The notes under the pieces were generated by a model. That model saw nothing but the letters and a program-made list of their open reading frames with translations, was not told where the DNA came from and made no database searches. This document shows, piece by piece, positions 48,101 to 56,990 of a stretch of 64,000 nucleotides of DNA. This stretch comes from Triticum aestivum. Its lineage: Eukaryota; Streptophyta; Magnoliopsida; Poales; Poaceae. The stretch is taken from positions 141,660,461 through 141,724,460 of the forward strand of contig NC_057807.1 of assembly GCF_018294505.1 (NCBI RefSeq), read 5' to 3'. The translations under genes were made by a program, and so were the position numbers. The number at the start of each line of letters is the position of its first letter. The stretch's first letter is position 1.

Positions 48101-48853
48101 TCCAAGAAGCAAAGGATGCGGCTGCGGCTGCTGAGACCGCCAAGAAGGAATTGGAGGTAAAGGTGGCGCAGCTGGAGGCTGATCTGAAGGCGGGTGGCGA
48201 AGAGCTTGCTGCGCTCAAGCTGGAGCGCGAGACGGACGCCCTTGCCCACGGTGAGCTGCAGGGCCAACTCACCGAGAAGGGCAAAGAGCTGAGCGCCGCC
48301 AAGGATTCCAACACCGATCTGAAGCTCAAGCTGGCCACCTTGACGGAGACGCTGGACGGCGCCAAGAAGCGGGAGGTGGACTTGAAGGAGGAGATCAAGG
48401 GCAACGAAGCGTTGCTGACGAGGGCCGCCAAGACCCAGAACACCTTCAGGGATACTTTGCAGCTCTGGACGGACGGCCTCGTGAACATTTCTGCTGTCAT
48501 TGACGGGGAGCTGGCGCAGCTGGGGGTGGAGGACTTTGGGTACTCCTCCGACGAGAATCTCCCCCCCCCCCAGCGCCAAGCTCACTATCTTCTTCAAAGG
48601 CGTGGCTACAGCCCTTCAGCACTTCCGAGAGGGGATCCCGAAGCAGCTGGCCAACGAGTCGCGCACGATCTGCGCCAGGGTCTTGGAGAAGGTGCTGGTG
48701 AAGGTGGCCTTCCGCAACCCAGGCCCCAACTTCACCAACATCCTCAAGAAGCTGCCGGCGGATGCTGATCTTGACGCGCTCAAAGCCCTTGTCGCACCCA
48801 TTGTGGACAAGGTGAATGAGGTCAAGAGGGTTGATGGCGGCCGCGTAGATTAG
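45150..48853 (+). pseudogene. Antisense accessory gene, copy 3, four exons
   Basis: ATG at 45150 in GCCATGG context. Exon model: 45150-46717, 46807-46955, 47042-47242, 47333-48853, each intron GT..AG and joined in frame. Exon 1 encodes a domain with FCDIMNTYGF, FTPNAVLTMSVFAHLCENF and LFRHYFMPR, resembling the plant 'putative gypsy type transposon' family (Transposase_28, by memory). Then come an acidic Ala/Glu region, SPAR repeats (exon 3), a long coiled coil (about 47750-48430) and a conserved C-terminal region. Lesions: a small deletion at about 45574 shifts the frame, a TAG interrupts the frame at 45963, and an 11-C tract at about 48561 shifts it again. Function unknown; it is transcribed opposite to gag-pol, as in the extra antisense frames known for Tat elements such as Grande. 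Confidence 0.75.
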
Positions 48854-49657
48854 GCCGTCCGTTTTCTTCTTTTTCTTGCCGCTGCCAGTCATGTCATGGG
48901 AACACTTTATTAGAGGCGCGACAAGTTACTTTTGTAATATAACTCTATCTTAGGTAATGATTGCTATGTTACTTCCTTCACTCGACTCTCGGCTTTGTAT
49001 GTTTCTGCCCTACGCTTTCTAGGGAAACTTGCCAGTGCAGGCACCCTTACCGCGAGCGCCGAGTGCGGAACTTCAGCAGCCTGCTGGCGGGGCAGCTACC
49101 GACAAGCAACCTTGTCGCAACTAGTCGCAGCTCTCTTAAGTTGTTGAGCGGACTCGAAACAAAGTAAGGGCGCAACTAGCTACGAGAAGGTTCCTTCGCG
49201 CACAGGTTTTCCATACAAAGCACGGTCGTTCAAGGAAAATAACTCAAAAAACATAAAAACTGATTGCTCGAACTTTGGCAACTTAGCTTTTCTGTCGTTT
49301 GCTTCCCGGCAGGGCGAAAAACTTTCTTGAACGGCCCGGTCCACACCATTATCTTCTCCTTCCCCCCGGCAAACCTTGTGGGCGAGGGAACCTTCCTTCC
49401 ATTGAGAAAAAGACAGAAGAAAATAATGATATGGAGCCTTACGGCTCGTTATTGCTTACCGGGGTCTGGTGCTGCACAAGATGCCAGATAACATATGCGA
49501 AAAAAAGAGAGAATGCATGAAATTGACAAGATGTGCGAAGCACGTGATCTTTACTTATGCACGGGGTCTGCGCCCGGCTTTGTACAAAGGATTACATGCA
49601 ACAGCGGCAAGACTTGTACAAAAGGTGGTTGCCGAAAAAGCTTCCGGCAACCGCGCC
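48854..49657. other. Non-coding stretch between the antisense gene and pol
   Basis: About 0.8 kb where the antisense gene (plus) and integrase (minus) converge. It contains AT-rich sequence after the gene's stop (TTTGTAATATAACTC, a possible 3' end region), and the AAGGAAGG motif that is the deletion joint in copies 1 and 2. No coding frame is supported. Confidence 0.6.
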
Positions 49658-50962
49658 CTATGGGTAAAACTTACGAAGATGCTCAATGTTCCAGGAGTTG
49701 CTCACCGGAATGCCATCTTCGGTCTCAAGGCAGACAGCGCCGGGCCTAGTGACTCGTTTCACCCGATAAGGGCCTTCCCACTTCGGCGTCAACTTGTTGG
49801 AATTCTTGGCGGACTGAACACGCCGAAGAACAAGGTCGCCTTCCTCGAAGCTTCTGGCTTTAACTTTGCGGCTATGGTAGCGACGCAAAGCTTGCTGGTA
49901 GCGAGCGGCTCACACAGCAGCCTGAAGACGGTCTTCCTCAAGGAGCAGCGTGTCATCTTGTCGCAGCTGCTCTTGCTCGAGCTCATCATAAGCAAGCACT
50001 CGAGGCGACCCGTATACGAGTTCCGTGGGGAGAACTGCCTCTGCCCCATAGACTAGAGCGAAAGGTGTCTGGCCAGTGGCTCGATTTGGCGGCGTCCTAA
50101 TCGACCAAAGAACCACCGGCAGCTCCTCGATCCAGTTTCTTCCGCACTTGTGCAGCCTGTCGAAAGTTCTGGTCTTGAGGCCTCGCAGCACTTCAGCATT
50201 TACCCTCTCCGCTTGAGCGTTGCTTCTCGGATGAGCAACAGAAGCGAAGCAGACCTTGGTGCCAAGATGTTGGACGTACTGCATGAAGGTGCGGCTCGTA
50301 AATTGCGTGCCGTTGTCGGTGATGATCCTGTTAGGGATCCCGAAACGGCAAACAATCGACCTGAAGAACTTGACTGCTGACTGTGCTGTCACCTTCCTCA
50401 CAGGCTCCACTTCCGGCTACTTTGTGAACTTGTCGATGGCGACGTACAAGAACTCAAAGCCCCCGACAGCTCGGGGGAAAGGGCCGAGGATGTCGAGCCC
50501 CCAGACCGAAAATGGCCAGGATAAAGGGATCGTCTGGAGAGCTTGAGCTAGCTGGTGTATCTGTTTGGAATGGAACTGGCACGCTTCACACTTGGTTACT
50601 TGCGCAGTTGCATCCTGGAGGGCTGTCGGCCAGAAGAAACCTTGCTAGAACGCTTTGCTGGCAAGTGCTCTCGCGCCAATGTGGTGACCACATATGCCTC
50701 CATGTATCTCTGCCAACAGCTGTTGTCCATCTTTCCGGCAAATGCACTTCAATTTCACACCGTTGAGTCTTATTCTGTACAGTGTGCTGTCGACAAACTT
50801 GTACATACTTGACTGCCGGGCTACTCTTTCCGCTTCCTCTTGCTCTTCGGGAAGCTCTCCTGTCTGAAGGAAACGGACAATCTTCTGCGCCCATGCTGGA
50901 GCTTGCGGCTCGACAACAAGGACTAAAGGCATATCTGTTGCTGCGGGAACATCCGCTTCCAC
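49658..50962 (-). pseudogene. Integrase of the right Tat-lineage element, with nonsense codons
   Basis: Minus strand, right to left: an H2C2-type zinc region starts near 50962 (HGGICGHHIG) and is cut by a TAG near 50645. The catalytic core follows; a TAG at 50419-50417 stands before PEVEPV where a Trp is usual. The frame then continues (GIPNRIITDNGTQF, SNAQAERVN) to a TGA near 49910. The C-terminal part (KVKARSFEEGDLVLRRV, WEGPYRVKRV) ends at 49658. D and E of the catalytic triad are present. The enzyme would insert cDNA into the genome; three stops make it inactive. All are explicable as C-to-T or G-to-A changes. Confidence 0.85.
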
Positions 50963-50971
50963 GGCGAGAAC

Positions 50972-53119
50972 CTATGGTTCAGCCGGAGCGTGATGCTCCC
51001 CGGCAAGCTTGCCGGAGCAAAACTTGTCGGGAGCGTCTGCTTCAACGAAACAAACCGTAAGGCTTGTCGGAGTAGGCTGCTCCTCAGCACTCTTGATGTT
51101 GATCTTGGGGACCTTCTTGGCGGCGGCTTCGGGTAGCTCTGCCGGAAAGTAGTCACCAGAAACCAACTTCCTCTTCTTGCTCTGTCCAGTTGACGGTGTC
51201 ACGGATGGTTGAGTCAGCTTGAGCACAAAGATCCCTGGTTCCACAGGCAACTTTAGTGCAGCGCACTTCGACAGGCCATCAGCAATGTCATTCTGAGCTC
51301 TTGGAACATGTTCCATTTGCAGGCCGTCAAAGTGTTCTTCTAGCTTTCTCACTTCATCAACATAGGCTTCCATCAACGGACTCTGGTAGTTCTTGTTTAC
51401 AATGAGCTTCCTGATCCCACGGTCTGCCGCGATCCTGAGACCGGCAAGCAAGCCTTCATACTCTGCAGTATTTTTCGTTGCTTGCTCCTTGGGAAAGTGC
51501 ATCTGGACTACGTACTTGAGGTGCTCTCTGGTGGGTGCGATAAGCAGCACGCCAGCACCGGCGCCTTGCAGCGAGAAGGCACCATCAAAGTACATCAGCC
51601 ACTCTTTGCTTGTCTCCTTGACGGGGATGCTCGTTTCTGGAATTTCTTCGTCTGGGGTTGGCGTCCACTCTGCTATGAACTCTGCCAATGCTCTGCTTTG
51701 GATTGTTGAAGTGCTCTCAAACTTGAGGCCAAAGCTTGACAGTTCCAGTGCCCACTCGACAATCCTGCCTGTTGCTTCTAGATTCTGCAGTATCCTCTTC
51801 AGCGGAAAGCGAGTGACAACTGTGATCTCATGTGCCTGGAAGTAATGGCGCAGCTTTCTCGAGGCCATGAGAAGGCCGAAAAGCAACTTCTGCACACCAG
51901 AGTACCTTGACCTAGCCCCCTGGAGAAGGGAGCTGACAAAGTAAACTGGGCGCTGCACCATTTTCTTCTGCACCTCTTCGCCCACCTGTGCAGACCTATC
52001 CTTGTCGGAACCAGAGCTTGCCGGCGAAGCCCCCTGCTTGTCGCTGGATATACTTGTCGTGGTTGCTGGCTCATCATCTGCCTCCCTCTCCGCAACTAAC
52101 GCAGCACTAACCACTTGATTGGTCGCTGCTAGATACAGCAGCAACTTCTCTTGTGGCTTAGGTGCGACAAGTATTGGAGTGGAGGGCAGGTATCTCTTCA
52201 AGTCCTGCAGCGCAGCCTCCGCTTCCGGAGTCCACTTCATTGGACCTGCCTTTTTCAATATTTTGAAAAACGGCAGGGCGCGCTCAGCAGACTTAGAGAT
52301 AAACCAGCTGAGAGCAGCCATGCAACCGGCAAGCCTTCGCACATCCTTGACGCGCTTGGGTGCTTCAATCTGCTCGATGGCCTTGATCTTGTCGGGGTTG
52401 GCTTCAATTCCCCGTTGAGATACGAAGAACCCGAGAAGCTTGCCGGAAGGGACTCCAAACACGCACTTCTCGGGGTTGAGCTTGAGGTTGATCTTGCGCA
52501 GATTTGCAAAGGTTTCATCTAAATCTTGGATCAGGGTCGCCTTGTCCTTGCTCTTCACCACTATATCATCCATGTAGGCTTCCACATTTCTGTGTATCTG
52601 GGGCTCAAAAGTGACATGGACCACCCTTGCAAATGTCGAACCAGCATTCTTCAACCCAAAGGGCATCCGTATGAAACAGTATGTGCCACAAGGGGTGATG
52701 AATGCGGTTTTCTCCTCATCCTCTTCTGCCATGAAGATCTGATGGTATCCTGAATATGCATCAAGAAATGAAAGCAAATCACATCCGGCCGTGGAGTCAA
52801 CAATCTGGTCAATGCGCGGCAAGGGAAATGGATCTTTAGGACAAGCTTTATTGACATCAATGAAGTCTATACAAAGCCTCCATTTTCTGTTAGCCTTGCG
52901 CACGACTACAGGATTGGCTAACCACGTAGGATGGAGCACTCCTCTGACAAGGCCTGCTGCTTCCAACTTCTTGATTTCTTCTGCAATGAACTCTTGGCGC
53001 TCCACTACTTGCTTCCTGACTTTCTGCTTGACGGGCCGCGCATGGGGACAAACGGCTAGGTGGTGCTCAATCACTTTCCTGGGAACACCGGGGATATCAG
53101 ACGGTTGCCATGCAAACAC
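50972..53119 (-). pseudogene. Reverse transcriptase and two RNase H domains of the right Tat-lineage element
   Basis: A 715-codon open frame. RT shows PFGLKNAGSTFARV and an intact YMDD box (52565-52576). A typical Gypsy RNase H follows (about 52150-51780), then a second RNase H-like domain (about 51610-51240: WLMYFDGAF, NTAEYEGLLAGLR, HVPRAQNDIADGLSK), the hallmark of the Tat lineage. In this second domain the segment that should hold the third acidic residue is missing: KLIVNKNYQ reads straight through where about ten residues with a G-D-S motif are usual. The domain order and the in-frame continuity are otherwise normal. Upstream it is separated from protease by a TAG at about 53161. Confidence 0.85.
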
Positions 53120-53158
53120 GTCGACATTCGCCCGCAGGAAAGCAACGAGCGCGCTTTC

Positions 53159-54076
53159 CTATTTAGGATCGAGAGTGGCACTGATGGTGAAGGTACCACC
53201 AGTACCGTCCTCCTTGGAGGACACCTTCTTGGTCTCTGGTGGAGCTGCCATCGTCTTCTTAAACTTGCCGGTGGAGCTCAATGGTGCGTCCTCGACGGTA
53301 GCGCAGCACTCCAAAGAGGTGCGCTTGCCGGAGTGGGCATCAGAGCTCTTGCTGGACTTGGTCTTCTTCTTCCCCCCGGGAGCTTCAGCGGCAAGCGACT
53401 TGTGATCGGCTGTGGCTCCTGCTTCCCGGTAGATCTTGTCGGCGCAGATAAGGGCATCTTTCTTGTCGCCAGGGACAGAGATAACGCTTATCGGGCCTGG
53501 CATCTTGAGTATGTTGTAGGCATAATGAGAGGCTGCCATGAACTTGGCGAGCGCAGGACGGCCGAGGATCCCATTGTAGGGCAATGGAATATCAGCCACG
53601 TCAAAAGTGACCCTCTCAGTTCTGAAATTCAGCTCGCTGCCAAATGTGACCGGCAACGTGATCTTTCCCTTCGGCTTGCTCCTTCCCGGGTTGATTCCTT
53701 GGAACAGGCCGGTTTCTTCGAGCTCGCTGTCAGGGATCTGGAGTTTCTGGAGGACCGCGGAGGAGATCAGATTCAAGCCGGCCCCGCCATCAACTAGCAT
53801 CTTCGTGACTTTGAGGTTGCGGATAGTTGGCGAAACCAACATCGGCAAGCACCCGACTACAGTTATCTGATCAGGGTGATCCTCAATATCAAAGATGATA
53901 GGCGTGCTGGACCATTTTAGAGGCCTGCGTGACTCCATGGATGGTTCAGCTGCATTAACTTCCCGCATCCACTGCTTGAGTTGGCGGTGTGAAGCATGCA
54001 AGGAAGCACCACCATCAACGCACAGGACCTCTGTGGCTTTCTGAAATTCCTGCTCATCGGCCTCGTCATCATCCAT
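53159..54076 (-). pseudogene. Protease region of the right Tat-lineage element
   Basis: An open frame of 305 codons. The protease active-site segment reads MLVDGGAGLNLIS, the form usual in Tat elements (D-G-G), followed by a conserved ILGRPALAKF block. It ends at a TAG (DPK*) after which the RT frame continues (ESALVAFL), so one nonsense codon separates protease and RT. The N-terminal side connects to the acidic linker of gag. Confidence 0.8.
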
Positions 54077-55949
54077 GTCTTCGTCGTCGTCGTCGTCTTC
54101 ATCCTTGTCGCGGCCGCGGGGAGGTCTGTCTCCTTGCCGCTGCTTGGCCTTGCCGCGGCGTCCCCCCCCCGGCCGGGGCGTTTCTTGCTGGCTCCTCCAG
54201 CACCTTCCTGGGCTTTCTCCTTGTCGCGTCGCTCGTATTTAGCCTTCTGCTGCTCAACAAGCTACTCAACTTTCTTACAACTCTGGAGGTCATGGCCCTT
54301 GGTGCGGTGGATCTTGCAGTACTGCTTGCCGGAGCTGTCTTGCTTGTCGGCGGCAGCCACAGCCTGGCTTTCCTTGCCGGAGCCACCAGCTTTAGCTTCC
54401 TTGGCGCCACCTCTGTTGCCGGACTGCTCAACAGCTAGCACCTCTTTGCCCTTCTTCCTTCTGTTGTTCCACCGCCGGCCCTTCCTTGCCGGGGCAGCAT
54501 CCTCACTGTCCGATCCCCCTCCTCCTGTGTTCTCTCTGGGGAGCCTCCTCCCCTCTTCAGCGCGTGCACACTTGTCGGCTAGGGCATAAAGCTCGCTGAC
54601 ATCCCTGATCTTGCACATCGCCATCTCCTCCCTCATCCTGCGGTTTCGCACGTTCTGATGAAACGCGCTGATGACTGCGGCAGGGTGGACGTCTGGGATG
54701 TTGTGCTGCACACGGCTGAATCTCTGAATGTACTTGCGCAGGGACTCTCCTTCCTTTTGGGCGAGCAGATGAAGGTCGCTCTCTTGGCCATGTGGCTTGT
54801 GGCCGCCTGTAAAGGCGCCGACAAACTGATGGCACAGATCTGCCCAAGAAGAAATGGAGTTGTCCGGCAAGTGCATGAGCCAGGATCTGACGTTGGGATT
54901 GAGCACCAGCGGGAAGTAGTTGGCAAGGATCTTGTCGTCTCGTCCCCCGGCAACCTACACGGCGATGGTGTAGATGCTGAGGAACTCCGACGGATGCGAC
55001 TTGCCGTCGTACTTCTCCGGTACATCTGGCTTGAAATTTTTCTTGCTGGGCCACTGGACTTGCCACAGCTCATGAGTGAACGCAGGGCAACCTACCGCGT
55101 ACGGCAAGTCGCCTGGTTCCCCGAGGCATGCATGTCAACAGTGGGCCCAGCGCGCTGGTCAGATTGACACCGCGCTTCTCTTCGGCGCTCGATGCGGGTG
55201 CGAGCGTCCTCTTGTTGTTGTTCGTGCAGAACTTGGCGCTGATCGCGACGAGCTCACGGGTCCGATGATGTGGTGGAGTCGCTGTCGAGGTGGACCCGGC
55301 GATTCGGCGATCTTGGCCTTCGTGGCGGAGAGTGCATGGAGGTTGCACCCCCGTTGGTCTTGTCACCATCGGTCCGCGTCCGGCAGTCTTGCCGCGGCAG
55401 CGAAGTGCTTGGTTGCCGCGCAGTGTCGCCGTTGGCGAAGCCGATGAGACTCTGGATAGTGGCCCTCCACTCGTCGGTCTTGTCCGCCGTGGGAGGGTAA
55501 TCTAGAAGCAGTTGCGCTCGCGCCAATGCTTCTGCTGGAGTGGAGGGCGGTAGTGGCGAATGGTGCGAGGAGCGGGATATGCTCGAACTTCTAACTATGT
55601 TAGAAGGAGCAGTGTCCCGCCCAGGCGACCGCACTTCGCTGGGGCCAGCATGCTGGCGTGCATGCTAGTCTTGAACGCCACGCGAACCACCAGCTTGATC
55701 TTGGCCCGGCGGACGTATGGCGCTGCGAACGCCATGACGCTGTTGGTCCCGCGCCTCCTAAGACGGGCGCGGTGTGCGTACGGACGCCGAGGTTTGTGCC
55801 GCCTTGTCCTTGGATTTGGCCGCACTATGAGCTCCCTCGTCGGCGCCCGTTCTTCCGCCGGCGTCTACTCCACCATCCGCTTGCTCCGGAGGCGGTGGAA
55901 GCGACGCAGACGGAACAACTGCCTCCGAGGCCTTCTTCTTCGATGGCAT
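54077..55949 (-). pseudogene. Gag of the right Tat-lineage element, degenerate
   Basis: The ATG at 55949 gives MPSKKKASEAVVPS. The frame is cut by TAG at about 55758 and TGA at about 55254; the left copy (1-2065) has CAG and CGA at these places. The capsid-like core 54906-54262 is intact (RSWLMHLPDNSISSW, GESLRKYIQRFSRVQHN), followed by a Lys/Arg-rich part and a CKIHRTKGHDLQSCKK stretch that may be a single zinc-binding motif (C-x2-H..H..C). A further frame break near 54260 precedes the Asp-rich linker. Non-functional. Confidence 0.8.
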
Positions 55950-56014
55950 GTCGATGAAGACGATGAAGATTTAGCTCGCATGCACGCCGGATCGGGTTCA
56001 CACGATCTCGACGC

Positions 56015-56032
56015 CCCCTACCTGGCGCGCCA
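56015..56032 (-). other. PBS of the right Tat-lineage element
   Basis: The minus strand reads TGGCGCGCCAGGTAGGGG, after the ATCTT spacer next to LTR-D. It is the PBS type of RIRE2/Tat elements. It is present only on this side of the composite. Confidence 0.85.
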
Positions 56033-56036
56033 AAGA

Positions 56037-56985
56037 TGTCGGGGAAACTGATCCACGAACACCTACGGGGACTGGCGGACCGAGCCCCTTTCGGTTCGGA
56101 GGGGGGCGGAGGTCGCACGAAGAGCGGATCGAGGCAGTGCACACGAGCAGTTTACCCAGCTTCGGAGCTCTCCGGGGAGATAACACTCCTACTACTGCTT
56201 GTTGGATTGTATTAGTTCTTGCTCAGGAGCGACGAGCGCTACCAGACCGAGCGTGAGAATGTTCTTGGTGTTTCGAATGAGCCGAACCCTTCTACGTTGC
56301 GCATGGGCCTCCTTTTATACGCTCAAGGGGTCACCGACAGGTGGCAACGTAGACTAGAGGGGTAAAAATGGAAAAAGAGTGCGGTAGGTACAGCTACCTC
56401 TACTGTAGATACAGTGTATCATACCTAACCCTGACGGCAGGGGACAAGGGCAATAAATGCCCGTCTGTGTCGTCTAAACAGTGTGAGAAGAGACCGTCAG
56501 GGGCGCCACCGATCGCCACGATGGCCTTCTGTCAGCGCCGCTTGCCACCGCGTAGCGCTGGCTGCACAGCCTCCCGCCACGCGTGCCAGGAAGGGCCCCC
56601 GGGCGACACGTTGGTGGACGGGCTGGAGCCTGGGCGCGGAGTGGCCGCTTGCCGTGGCAAGCATCTTGCCGCGGGCGATACCTTGTCGGACCCAGGAGGT
56701 TGTCGCTCGCCGTGCCTTGCCGGGACGCATGGCGCGTCGCGGCAAGCGTTCTTGAGATGCCTTGTTTGGCCATCCCGGCAAGCTCCTCTTGCCGGGGCCT
56801 TGTCTTCTCGGATTCAATACTTCGTTCTTGAATGGCTTCCCGGCAAGCCCCTCTTGCCGGGGTCTTGTCTTCTGAAGAGCCACAGAGGATCTTGGCGGTG
56901 ACCTGGCGAGCCTTGCCGCGGGGTGCCGCAACTGCCCGTGCAGAAGTTTGGGATACTAGGGTACCCCTACTCTAGTACACCGACA
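56037..56985 (-). repeat. LTR-D: 5' LTR of the right Tat-lineage element (reverse)
   Basis: 949 bp; plus strand TGTCGGGGAAAC to GTACACCGACA. TATA box TATAAAAGG on minus at 56311-56319. Its U3 terminus faces outwards at 56985 and abuts the GAATC duplication. Confidence 0.95.
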
Positions 56986-56990
56986 GAATC

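Larger units (their letters stand above)
36448..56985. mobile_element. Inverted composite of Tat-lineage Gypsy elements
   Basis: Order on the plus strand: LTR-A (forward), post-pol region copy 1 with the antisense gene on minus, LTR-B (forward), truncated post-pol copy 2, 248-bp LTR-C fragment (reverse), post-pol copy 3 with the gene on plus, pol and gag (minus), PBS, LTR-D (reverse). Both outer ends are U3 termini (TGTCGGTGTACTAG inwards from each side). A normal insertion has one U3 and one U5 end. Single-event integration of joined cDNAs and later rearrangement are both possible. Confidence 0.85.

Noticed and set aside
36448..56985. Simple reading as one normal full-length Gypsy element between LTR-A and LTR-D
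   Set aside because: LTR-A and LTR-D are inverted relative to each other and extra LTRs lie between; a normal element has direct LTRs.
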